5,492 nucleotides of DNA from Phycisphaerae bacterium (lineage in GTDB: Bacteria; Planctomycetota; Phycisphaerae; Sedimentisphaerales; Anaerohalosphaeraceae), in contig JAIPFN010000075.1 of NCBI GenBank assembly GCA_021736615.1, positions 1 to 5,492 of the forward strand. The letters run 5' to 3'. A program made the position numbers and the translations under genes. Positions within the stretch are counted from its first letter, which is position 1. Every line of letters starts with the position of its first letter. Positions 1 through 5,492 of the stretch are shown in pieces. The notes under the pieces are model-generated. The model searched no databases and was not told where the DNA came from. It saw nothing but the letters and a program-made list of their open reading frames with translations.

Positions 1-422
1 CGAATCTTATCAACTCGTCTTTGGTGTCTTCCGCCGACGAAATCTGTTGTAAGCCACGTTTCTACAATCTTGCGAAGCGCAGACGAACCAAGAAGATCGC
101 CCGAAAGACAAAGAACATTTGCATCATTATGCTGTCTGGATATCTGTGCGTTAAGCTCGTCAAAACAAAGAGCTGCTCTTATACCCTTAACCTTATTTGC
201 CGCGATACTCATGCCGATACCGGTACCGCATACAAGTATTGCTCTCTCGGCTTTTTGCGTAGAAACCGCTTCAGCGGCAAGATAAGCCACGTCAGGATAG
301 TCAACCGGACTGTCGCCAGTCGAACTTAAATCCAGGCATTCATGGTTGAGCTGAGCAATGATCGCCTTGACCTGCTCGATCGCTTTAACTCCACGATGGT
401 CACATGCTACTACAATTTTCAT
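1..422 (-). CDS. rpiB: Ribose-5-phosphate isomerase B, C-terminus cut by window edge
   Basis: Interconverts ribulose 5-phosphate and ribose 5-phosphate in the non-oxidative pentose phosphate pathway (cytosolic). 140 codons plus two bases are visible; the family is usually about 145-155 residues, so only the last few are missing. Seen in the translation: N-terminal CDH motif (Asp8, His9) that binds the substrate phosphate/ring region, the signature CGTGIGMS with catalytic Cys65, and the RQHNDANVL segment with His98, corresponding to the ring-opening His of RpiB. The LacAB/RpiB Rossmann-like fold is intact with no frameshift. The ATG at 420-422 overlaps the stop codon of the upstream TsaC-phosphatase gene as ATGA, so translation is probably coupled; no strong Shine-Dalgarno is visible. 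The Bacillus homologue (ywlF) sits beside the same partners. An allose-6-phosphate isomerase role is a less likely alternative. Confidence 0.95.
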   Translation of the reverse strand, partial: MKIVVACDHRGVKAIEQVKAIIAQLNHECLDLSSTGDSPVDYPDVAYLAAEAVSTQKAERAILVCGTGIGMSIAANKVKGIRAALCFDELNAQISRQHNDANVLCLSGDLLGSSALRKIVETWLTTDFVGGRHQRRVDKI

Positions 423-1552
423 ATCATCATCTCGCATAATCTATTGTCCAAAGCCCGTTCTATAATGCGGGCACACTCGTTATATACGTCAAAACCGCCG
501 CCGATCGGATCAGGAATATCTTTATCACCGTCAAGCAGAAAACATTTAGATTCTGCCTCAGGGTACATCTCTAGAACACCGTCGACATGCCCGCCGGTCA
601 TTGCGAAAATAATATCGCCATCTTCGATCATCTCAACGGTCAAAAACCTGCTCCGATGCAAGCTGGAATCAATACCCTTCTGCTTGCAGATATCGACAAC
701 CTCACTGCTCGCAGGCGCACCATCAATGCCGAACACACCGGCAGATGAGATTTTATAACCTTTTTTTTCCAGTTCGTCAACATTACATTCAAGTTTTTCC
801 GCGATATATTTTTTACAAAAATACTCTCCCATAGGACTGCGGCAGGTATTCCCCGTGCAAACAAACAATATCCGCATTAATGACATATCTTCTATCTCCC
901 CTATTTTAACAGCGCCCTCGCGTAAAATCGTAATATTCCCCGAGCTGACCTTAACTACAGTGCTGTTAATCTGGTATCGGCAATCACCGGAATTACCATC
1001 AGAATCAATAACCATATCCACCCGCCCGTCAAGCTGATCTATTACCATTTTGGCAGTTAGCGCAGGCTCCTGACCGCTAAGATTGGCACTCGGAGCAACC
1101 ACCGGCCACTTACAGGCCCCAAGCAAAGCAATCGCAACAGGACTATCGGGACACCGAACCCCCAGAGTACCCCCTTGGTACAAAATATCGAATAATTCCG
1201 CGGAAACACGTTTTTTCTGCTCAGCCAGATCGGCCTCGGAAAGCTCAAAGACTATAGTAACCGGCCCCGGCCAACAGTTTTCGATCAACTTGCAGGCCCG
1301 AAACGACAAACGGGGGATGTAATCGGTAATGGACTCTATTTTCGCAATGTGCAAGCTGTATCGCTTGTCAGCCGGCCTTCCCTTAGCCTCGTCAAGCCTG
1401 GCAAGCGCAGATTCCTCGGCCCTGCACGCAATGCCGTACACTGTCTCCGTAGGAAAGGCCACAAGCCCCCCGCCGTCAACAACAGCCGCAGCCGCCCGAA
1501 TCTTGCCCGAATCAATATTTAAAGGATCAACCCTGATAATCTCAGTAATCAT
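419..1552 (-). CDS. tsaC: Fused L-threonylcarbamoyladenylate synthase (YrdC/TsaC domain) and low-molecular-weight phosphatase (YwlE-like)
   Basis: 377 residues, two cytosolic enzymes in one chain. Residues about 1-215 are a YrdC/TsaC domain, which makes threonylcarbamoyl-AMP from Thr, bicarbonate and ATP for t6A modification of ANN-decoding tRNAs. Visible hallmarks are GGLVAFPTETVYGIAC (28-43), the KGRP loop (57-60), CWPGPVT (93-99), GVRCPDSP (131-138) and the APSANLSG motif (153-160). The Sua5 C-terminal domain is absent. Residues 226-377 are an LMW-PTP domain: P-loop VCTGNTCRSP with nucleophile Cys232 and Arg238, and general acid Asp348 in DPIGG. Thr236 sits where B. subtilis YwlE has Thr11, the residue known to favour phosphoarginine over phosphotyrosine, so protein-arginine phosphatase is a reasonable guess. 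ATG 1550-1552 overlaps the preceding stop as ATGA; it gives the normal family N-terminus (ITEIIRVDP). A GGGGAG motif lies before Met223 in the linker. An arsenate reductase role for the second domain is less likely. Confidence 0.93.
   Translation of the reverse strand: MITEIIRVDPLNIDSGKIRAAAAVVDGGGLVAFPTETVYGIACRAEESALARLDEAKGRPADKRYSLHIAKIESITDYIPRLSFRACKLIENCWPGPVTIVFELSEADLAEQKKRVSAELFDILYQGGTLGVRCPDSPVAIALLGACKWPVVAPSANLSGQEPALTAKMVIDQLDGRVDMVIDSDGNSGDCRYQINSTVVKVSSGNITILREGAVKIGEIEDMSLMRILFVCTGNTCRSPMGEYFCKKYIAEKLECNVDELEKKGYKISSAGVFGIDGAPASSEVVDICKQKGIDSSLHRSRFLTVEMIEDGDIIFAMTGGHVDGVLEMYPEAESKCFLLDGDKDIPDPIGGGFDVYNECARIIERALDNRLCEMMI
896..901 (-). promoter_or_regulatory. Internal Shine-Dalgarno-like site in the fusion linker
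   Basis: GGGGAG lies 9 nt before the ATG of Met223 (884-886), exactly at the start of the phosphatase domain; Met226 is a second candidate. Either the phosphatase can also be made alone by internal initiation, or this is a relic of the ribosome binding site from before the two genes fused. The in-frame codons here encode KIGEIED, a linker not needed by either domain. Confidence 0.45.
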
Positions 1553-1803
1553 GCGATAAGATTACCCGAAAACCAAAACAATGTCACCAAAAAAAACAAA
1601 AACCATGCCATATCATAAACAATTTTCTTATCACTCTGGACATGTACTCCACGTATTATAAGCTCCGGCTGACCATTGCCCACGGGATGGCTGTAAAGTT
1701 TGTACTGGCCAGATGGAATATTAAAGAAACGGCATTTCCCGTCTTTATCACAGTACGCTCGATAGAACTTGCCATTTAATTGAACTCCATCTTGACCAAT
1801 CAA
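1549..1803 (-). CDS. Frameshifted C-terminal part of the M56 protein: carboxypeptidase-regulatory-like beta domain plus membrane helix
   Basis: 84 codons from a TTG; an in-frame TAG at 1813-1815 closes the frame just upstream. Residues about 5-63 have the look of a carboxypeptidase-regulatory-like or Ig-fold domain: a strand reading [14 protein letters not shown], the turn [19 protein letters not shown] (aspartate/glycine turn, then PSG-Y), and a strand ending KKIVYDMAW. Residues about 66-80 form a very hydrophobic membrane helix ([11 protein letters not shown]). The stop overlaps the next gene's ATG as ATGA, which argues this frame is really translated. It overlaps the last 56 bp of the M56 frame. 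Removing one T from the run at 1802-1804 would join both into about 1023 residues, reading [17 protein letters not shown] favour a broken or mis-sequenced single gene; a separate TTG-started small membrane protein is the alternative. No good ribosome binding site precedes the TTG. Confidence 0.6.
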   Translation of the reverse strand: MIGQDGVQLNGKFYRAYCDKDGKCRFFNIPSGQYKLYSHPVGNGQPELIIRGVHVQSDKKIVYDMAWFLFFLVTLFWFSGNLIA

Positions 1804-4621
1804 ATAAGGTGCCTAAGCCTTTTAGTTCATTCTCTTTATTAATAATTGTCATTACTACTTGCTTTGAAGTTACAACACAGTTTGGGGTAATATAGGTTAT
1901 CTCATAGGTGAGTTCCTTACGGTTTTCTGAACCTATATTGGGCGCACGGTGTTGCAACGATCGTATAATTTCAACTTCACTGTCAGCATTTACACCCCTG
2001 GGGAGAGCTATGTGAACCTTAGCTTCGTTTTTACTGCCGGCAAAAATCTTTTCCGGAACATCCACTTCTAAGATACGCGGCATCGGAAAAACTGACGCTC
2101 GACTTACACCGCCAGAGCCATTAACCAACGCCTCATCAATTTTTTTTGCCATAGTCATAACTAAATCTGGAGATAATCCGGCTGGGATGAGTCTGTCTTT
2201 AAACAGATGAAAACTAACATAAACATTGTCACGTACAAAGTCAATCCTTTGTGTTGTCCACCCACGAGCCCTATTGCCGATTTCCTTACTAAGATTCTTA
2301 TCCGGACCGACGGAAGTCAAAGATCCTTCAAATTTTTCAACCGCGGATTTATTGTCAGCAAAAACCCCTATTATCAATTGTCCTACTACACCATTATTCT
2401 TCAGCAGTGCGAATCTATGCCCTGCTCGTCGTGCACCGGAATTTCGACCAACGGTCCGCTCGTCCCAAATGATAGCATCACGAATCAGATTGTTCGGGTC
2501 AATAATCGGATTGCTCCAGTGTCCTCGCATACCGTCACTTCGAGCGATAGACATTTCTTTCCCAGCAATAGTCTGCATTAAAGCATTCGGATTTACACCT
2601 GTAACAACACCCTTTTCCTCTGAGCGAGAATTTATGGTATCTGAGGTTTTCGGGTTTTCCGCGCAGGGCGCTCCCCAGTTAGGCCGTGGCTCTGTCCAAC
2701 TGTCGGCATAAGCATCGAAACTACCCGGCCTGGAAGTAATCTTTGTGACGCACCATCCGGACAGATCCTGGTTAAACGACTTAGCACCGCAAAACATCTT
2801 ATCCATGTTGGTAACGTTGGAGGTATCCCAGCGGCCTATGTCCTGGTTAAACGATGTCGTGCTTGCGAACATAGTTTTCATGTTGGTGACGCTGGAGGTA
2901 TCCCAGCTGCCTATGTCCTGGTTAAACGACTTGGCACCATAGAACATCCAGCACATGTCGGTGACGCTGGATGTATCCCAGCCGCCTATGTCCTGATTAA
3001 ACGATGTCGAGCTGAACATACTCAACATGCTTGTGACTCTGGAGGTATCCCAACCGCTGATGTCATGGTTAAAAGACGTCGCACCTGCGAACATCGCGCT
3101 CATATCGTCGACGGCTTCAATCCCCTCCGAAGAAGACGGTACAGAAACGAGATTCGTACACTGATAGAACGCAGCGCCCATGCTGGTAAAGCCCACTCGC
3201 CCCCAGCTATCGACTCTTACAAGCTTCGCTTCCTCTAAATAAGGTAATCCGCTGCCGTTGGCTCCGCTATTGTACGCCGTTACTCTGCCGGTAACCGAGA
3301 CTCTGTAGATCCCGTCAACACCGTAGTCATGCACATGAGGGCCGGGAGTGGTTACTTTAGTGATATTGCCATCACCCCAGTCGATGGTAGCGTCCACGAC
3401 ACCTGCCAGTGCCAGAGTGACCGTCATTGTACCACCGTCGGGTTGGTCGTTGTCAAGGCTCGTATTCCATACCGTCACGAAAGAAGAATGCTCATTAACC
3501 CGCACATCAGCCTTTTTATATGAGTTTTTTGTCAAAGCAAACCCTGTCGGTATCAGAAGTGCCATTATCAAAAGAATCGCGATAAACGACGGCTTCCAAT
3601 CCGCCTTGACACCGCTCGAATCTTTTTGGATCAATCGACAAATTCTTTCAAACAGGCTGCCTCCGCTTGCCGCTACTGCAAGATCGGATTGGCCGGGTTT
3701 TATGCCTTCAAATAGGGCGAGTGTTTTGGCATAGGCGATTTTATCACCGCTTACCTTTACTGCTATGTCGTCGCAGCAATTTTCACGCTCGACCCTGATC
3801 TTCTTTGAAATCCACCAGACTGCCGGGTGGTAGAAACCCAGTATCTCCACGCAGGTCTGAAGCATGTTGACCAGGTAATCGCATCTCTTTATATGAGCCA
3901 GCTCGTGGGCGAGTATCGCTTCGATCTGCTCTGCGGAGAAACCCGTAAGAACACTGGCAGGAAGAAGTATTACCGGTTTTAGCCAGCCGATTACCGTAGG
4001 TGAATGCACAAGTGCCGACTCGACGACCTCTATCGCCCGGTTAACACCCAGGATTGCCTGCAGCTCTTTGAGTTTGCGTTGCAAGGGCTCCTCTACGGGC
4101 TTGACCATCCGTCGCCTTAATCTCCGCAATTGCGTCCAGCCGCCCAGATACCACACAGAAAGACCAGACACACCGACAAGCCATGCAATGACTATATAAG
4201 GCAGATTTGGCTCAAGAGCATCGGTGATCCTTTGTCTTAAAGGAATCGCAGGAGAAGCAGCGATATTTTCGATAGCAAGCTCTGTCTCTATTGCGGGCAT
4301 TCCCAGGCTAGCAGGACTTTCAACTTCAACCGGCATTGAAACAAATGCAACAGGTTCAGGCGCAAGAGCAACCGCCGCTTCCGGCTGCGAATAAGGCTCG
4401 TCAACGCCAATCAAAGTCATTGTTATCGCAGGCAGCAAGACTACCGTCACTAGAGCCAGGCAGGTTACTATATAACGCAGGTTAGCAGAAAACTTGCGTA
4501 ACAATTTCAGCAGAATCGCCAAAGCCAAAGCGACCATTGCAGCTTGCCAGACGAAATGAACCAGCACCCATCCAAGCCTTTGTACAGTTGCTTGTATAAG
4601 AATATTCTCCAGAAACTCCAT
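1748..4621 (-). CDS. BlaR1-type M56 membrane metallopeptidase with PKD-like and BspA/DUF285 repeat ectodomain
   Basis: 957 residues, partner of the BlaI repressor. Known family role: an integral-membrane zinc protease that senses an external signal and triggers cleavage or inactivation of its cognate BlaI. Visible parts in order: membrane helices at about 15-40, 47-71 and 141-160; the cytosolic zinc site HELAH (His239, Glu240, His243) with ERENCCDD (Glu278/Glu280) as the likely third ligand; a fourth helix at about 344-363; a PKD-like beta domain at about 378-450 with the IDWGDG turn (413-418); an AFYQCTNL lead-in; BspA/DUF285-type repeats at about 507-653; then about 280 residues unrecognised, ending in a probable beta-sandwich (about 849-930). 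ATG is 2 nt after the blaI stop, with AAAGGA 7 nt upstream. Typical BlaR1 proteins are about 600 residues with a penicillin-binding sensor; none is present, so beta-lactam sensing is unlikely. The last ~18 residues (from about 940) look like out-of-frame sequence after a frameshift. Confidence 0.9.
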   Translation of the reverse strand: MEFLENILIQATVQRLGWVLVHFVWQAAMVALALAILLKLLRKFSANLRYIVTCLALVTVVLLPAITMTLIGVDEPYSQPEAAVALAPEPVAFVSMPVEVESPASLGMPAIETELAIENIAASPAIPLRQRITDALEPNLPYIVIAWLVGVSGLSVWYLGGWTQLRRLRRRMVKPVEEPLQRKLKELQAILGVNRAIEVVESALVHSPTVIGWLKPVILLPASVLTGFSAEQIEAILAHELAHIKRCDYLVNMLQTCVEILGFYHPAVWWISKKIRVERENCCDDIAVKVSGDKIAYAKTLALFEGIKPGQSDLAVAASGGSLFERICRLIQKDSSGVKADWKPSFIAILLIMALLIPTGFALTKNSYKKADVRVNEHSSFVTVWNTSLDNDQPDGGTMTVTLALAGVVDATIDWGDGNITKVTTPGPHVHDYGVDGIYRVSVTGRVTAYNSGANGSGLPYLEEAKLVRVDSWGRVGFTSMGAAFYQCTNLVSVPSSSEGIEAVDDMSAMFAGATSFNHDISGWDTSRVTSMLSMFSSTSFNQDIGGWDTSSVTDMCWMFYGAKSFNQDIGSWDTSSVTNMKTMFASTTSFNQDIGRWDTSNVTNMDKMFCGAKSFNQDLSGWCVTKITSRPGSFDAYADSWTEPRPNWGAPCAENPKTSDTINSRSEEKGVVTGVNPNALMQTIAGKEMSIARSDGMRGHWSNPIIDPNNLIRDAIIWDERTVGRNSGARRAGHRFALLKNNGVVGQLIIGVFADNKSAVEKFEGSLTSVGPDKNLSKEIGNRARGWTTQRIDFVRDNVYVSFHLFKDRLIPAGLSPDLVMTMAKKIDEALVNGSGGVSRASVFPMPRILEVDVPEKIFAGSKNEAKVHIALPRGVNADSEVEIIRSLQHRAPNIGSENRKELTYEITYITPNCVVTSKQVVMTIINKENELKGLGTLFDWSRWSSIKWQVLSSVL
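2663..3103 (-). repeat. BspA/DUF285-type tandem repeats, about 75-bp units
   Basis: Encodes residues 507-653 of the M56 protein. Four successive units begin with SFN at residues 516, 540, 565 and 590, and a degenerate fifth begins at 615. Units 2-4 are 25 residues and follow SFNQDIGxWDTSxVTxM then an MF-x-GA/ST tail; unit 1 is 24 residues, one codon short before the next Ser. At DNA level stretches such as CCTATGTCCTGGTTAAACGA recur almost unchanged. Such units form solenoid surface domains in secreted BspA-like proteins and are known for binding or adhesion; ligand unknown here. Confidence 0.9.
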
Positions 4622-4623
4622 CG

Positions 4624-5007
4624 CTATTTCCTTTCATTCTCATTGAACATCTTAATTATTGTTTCCCGTTCTTTCGAAGAAAGCTTCTTCGCGGAAAGCA
4701 ATTGCATCACCAGCTTTTCCGCCGACCCCGAGAATGCTTTATCAAGAAAATCTGTCAGCAGTTGCCCTTGTGTCTTTTCCTCCGGCAGCGCGGGCGTATA
4801 GATGTGCCTGTATTTTGAGTCGTCCCGGACCAGCAGCCCCCTTTCAAGCATAACCTGCATAACCTTAAGAGTCGTGGTGTATCCGACGGGCTTGGTTTTG
4901 TTTACCGCCACATGTACTTGCTTGACCGTGCTTGGACCGTTATCCCAGAGAAACCTGAGAACTTCAAGCTCGCCGTCGGTCGGCTGTGGAAACTCCTGTT
5001 TCGACAT
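4624..5007 (-). CDS. BlaI/MecI/CopY-family transcriptional repressor
   Basis: 127 residues, the normal family length. Dimeric winged-helix repressor of its own operon. Residues about 7-72 form the winged helix: [19 protein letters not shown] leads into the first helices, [19 protein letters not shown] (41-59) is the typical BlaI recognition helix and following turn, and [13 protein letters not shown] (62-74) is the wing. Residues about 78-125 form the helical dimerisation region. Position 102-103 (Gln-Leu in LVMQLL) aligns with the Asn-Phe bond cut in staphylococcal BlaI/MecI, so the cleavage site, if used, differs. Start ATG at 5005-5007 has AGGAGA 5 nt upstream, a strong site. Followed after 2 nt by its M56 partner; preceded by a promoter with two inverted-repeat operators. 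Regulates something other than a beta-lactamase, since no such gene is present. Confidence 0.95.
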   Translation of the reverse strand: MSKQEFPQPTDGELEVLRFLWDNGPSTVKQVHVAVNKTKPVGYTTTLKVMQVMLERGLLVRDDSKYRHIYTPALPEEKTQGQLLTDFLDKAFSGSAEKLVMQLLSAKKLSSKERETIIKMFNENERK

Positions 5008-5012
5008 TTTAT

Positions 5013-5018
5013 TCTCCT
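5013..5018 (-). promoter_or_regulatory. Ribosome binding site of the blaI-type gene
   Basis: AGGAGA, 5 nt before the ATG at 5005-5007. It is the best Shine-Dalgarno in the window and fixes the repressor start. Confidence 0.85.
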
Positions 5019-5049
5019 GTTAAAATCAGTTAGTTTATCACTGAAATAA

Positions 5050-5078
5050 ATAATATACGATAAAAATCGTAATGTCAA
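5050..5078 (-). promoter_or_regulatory. Sigma-70-type promoter of the blaI-M56 operon
   Basis: Minus-strand -35 TTGACA (5073-5078, perfect), 17-bp spacer (5056-5072), -10 TATTAT (5050-5055, five of six). Predicted transcription start near 5042-5044, giving a leader of about 36 nt before the repressor ATG. AT-rich sequence upstream of the -35 (5091-5120) could act as an UP element. The spacer is almost entirely occupied by an inverted-repeat operator, as expected for direct autorepression. Confidence 0.85.
5056..5071. promoter_or_regulatory. Operator 1, perfect inverted repeat in the promoter spacer
   Basis: TACGATAAAAATCGTA: six-base arms TACGAT/ATCGTA around AAAA, perfectly symmetric. It lies between the -35 and -10 elements, so a bound repressor would exclude RNA polymerase. 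BlaI/MecI/CopY sites are also short symmetric TAC...GTA elements, so the neighbouring repressor is the likely ligand (inference). Confidence 0.8.
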
Positions 5079-5085
5079 GTAAAAG

Positions 5086-5101
5086 CACGAGAAAAATCGT
5101 A
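5086..5101. promoter_or_regulatory. Operator 2, imperfect copy of operator 1
   Basis: CACGAGAAAAATCGTA matches operator 1 at 14 of 16 positions and begins exactly 30 bp from it, about three helical turns, so two repressor dimers could bind the same DNA face and cooperate. One arm (ATCGTA) is intact, the other carries two changes. It sits just upstream of the -35 element. Confidence 0.75.
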
Positions 5102-5127
5102 CTTTTTACAATTTTTTTACATTAACA

Positions 5128-5139
5128 GGCAAAATTGCC
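5128..5139. repeat. 12-bp palindrome GGCAAAATTGCC
   Basis: Perfectly self-complementary, located upstream of the leftward promoter next to an A/T-tract stretch (5102-5120). Could be a binding site for a dimeric regulator; its sequence is unlike the two operators. Function unknown. Confidence 0.3.
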
Positions 5140-5168
5140 ATTAAAGCCCCTTCCCATGTCGCCTGTAA

Positions 5169-5184
5169 GTGCCTTTGGAGGCAC
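5169..5184. repeat. Short hairpin in the divergent intergenic region
   Basis: GTGCCT-TTGG-AGGCAC: perfect six-base-pair stem with a four-base loop. No T-run follows on either strand, so it is not a standard intrinsic terminator. It lies upstream of both predicted promoters and may simply be a protein site or a remnant. Confidence 0.3.
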
Positions 5185-5217
5185 ACCGCCTGAACATATT
5201 TCTCCCGTAAAACAGCC

Positions 5218-5235
5218 TGAAAATCGATCTTTTCA
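5218..5235. promoter_or_regulatory. Inverted repeat upstream of the rightward promoter, possible operator
   Basis: TGAAAA-N6-TTTTCA, with ATCGAT inside the central part. It ends about 31 bp before the -35 of the predicted rightward promoter, a position used by activators or upstream repressor dimers. Weak evidence on its own. Confidence 0.25.
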
Positions 5236-5266
5236 ACGTTAGTTCAGCGATTCATCCACAATCCCC

Positions 5267-5295
5267 TTGCTTAATCCTTGCAAAAATGGTATAGT
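5267..5295 (+). promoter_or_regulatory. Probable sigma-70-type promoter of the rightward gene
   Basis: TTGCTT (5267-5272, four of six) and TATAGT (5290-5295, five of six) with the ideal 17-bp spacer. Transcription would start near 5302, leaving a leader of roughly 88 nt before the ATG at 5391. Confidence 0.55.
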
Positions 5296-5390
5296 GCAAG
5301 CCATAGTCCGGATACATCGGGCCAGGCAGCATTTGGAGCGAACGAAGAAACCGTATGTGACTTTAGGGAAGGTGAAAGGGTTCAGAAATC

Positions 5391-5492
5391 ATGAAAGTAC
5401 GCACTATTTATACCCGAACATGGGTGCGTTATCTGATTGGCCTCCTGATAAGAGATTTTGCCAGATCTATTGCCTTTGGCCTCTTAATGCTC
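5391..5492 (+). CDS. Start of an unrecognised gene, probable membrane-associated protein, cut by window edge
   Basis: 34 codons are visible, open to the window end. The peptide begins MKVRTIYTRTWVRYLIGL and continues with alternating basic (several Arg) and hydrophobic residues, ending in IAFGLLML; this looks like a positively charged membrane-proximal N terminus before a first helix. An in-frame TGA at 5373-5375 and no other start codon between make ATG 5391 the first possible start. An AAAGGG lies 10 nt upstream, and a plausible promoter precedes it. I do not recognise the family, and too little is visible to name a function. It is divergent from the blaI operon and shares the intergenic region with it. 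Confidence 0.5.
   Translation, partial: MKVRTIYTRTWVRYLIGLLIRDFARSIAFGLLML

Noticed and set aside
21..758. Plus-strand open frames opposite rpiB and the phosphatase domain
   Set aside because: Low-complexity translations with no recognisable motif, fully opposite well-conserved enzymes.
1555..1590. GTGACA with a 17-bp spacer and TAATCT just before the tsaC start
   Set aside because: The -10 matches only three of six positions and would place the transcript start at the ATG itself.
1655..1683. Perfect TATAAT (minus strand, 1655-1660) about 100 nt before tsaC, as an internal promoter
   Set aside because: The -35 position reads GTGGGC, a poor match, and the site lies inside coding sequence; not enough to annotate, though it should be remembered when testing operon structure.
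2745..2942. Plus-strand open frame with internally repeated peptide (VTLEVSQxPMSWLNDxx)
   Set aside because: It is the complement of the BspA-type repeat DNA; its repetitiveness follows from the real gene on the other strand.
2745..3103. CRISPR-like or minisatellite array
   Set aside because: The repeats are in-frame, about 75 bp, protein-coding, and lack the short repeat/unique spacer pattern.
5169..5184. Intrinsic terminator
   Set aside because: Stem is only six pairs and no U-tract follows on either strand.

Overview
The window is a compact, leftward-transcribed gene run with one divergent gene start at its right edge. Moderate base composition, a BlaI repressor/M56 metallopeptidase pair with a large C-terminal extension, and the TsaC/LMW phosphatase/RpiB group together suggest a free-living anaerobic or environmental bacterium. 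My best guess is the Planctomycetota (Phycisphaerae or Sedimentisphaerales type), where BlaI-M56 pairs are abundant. That placement is inference from gene content; no rRNA or marker phylogeny is possible here.

Layout from right to left, in transcription order on the minus strand. A textbook sigma-70 promoter (TTGACA, 17-bp spacer, TATTAT; 5050-5078) has a perfect inverted repeat filling its spacer, and a second near-copy lies 30 bp upstream; both are probable BlaI operators. It drives a BlaI/MecI-type repressor (4624-5007), then 2 nt later a 957-residue M56 (BlaR1-type) membrane metallopeptidase (1748-4621). The extracytoplasmic part of that protein is a PKD-like domain plus BspA/DUF285-type 25-residue repeats, followed by an unrecognised region. 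Its last 56 bp overlap, in another frame, an 84-codon ORF (1549-1803). This ORF looks like the rest of the same protein (a carboxypeptidase-regulatory-like beta domain and a final membrane helix) cut off by a one-base frameshift.

The run continues through ATGA overlaps into a fused threonylcarbamoyl-AMP synthase/low-molecular-weight phosphatase (419-1552) and then rpiB (ends beyond base 1). The order TsaC, phosphatase, RpiB matches the Bacillus ywlC-ywlE-ywlF neighbourhood, and the phosphatase carries the YwlE-type P-loop with Thr, which suggests a phosphoarginine phosphatase.

Bases 5102-5390 contain no gene but hold several inverted repeats and a plausible rightward promoter (5267-5295). 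This would serve a gene starting at 5391 that runs off the window; only 34 residues are visible, with a basic, hydrophobic N terminus.

Working model (inference): the M56 protein senses an extracellular signal through its BspA-like ectodomain and inactivates the BlaI repressor by proteolysis, which relieves autorepression. Because the downstream genes overlap the regulatory pair, tRNA t6A synthesis, phosphatase and pentose-phosphate genes may be partly placed under the same switch.
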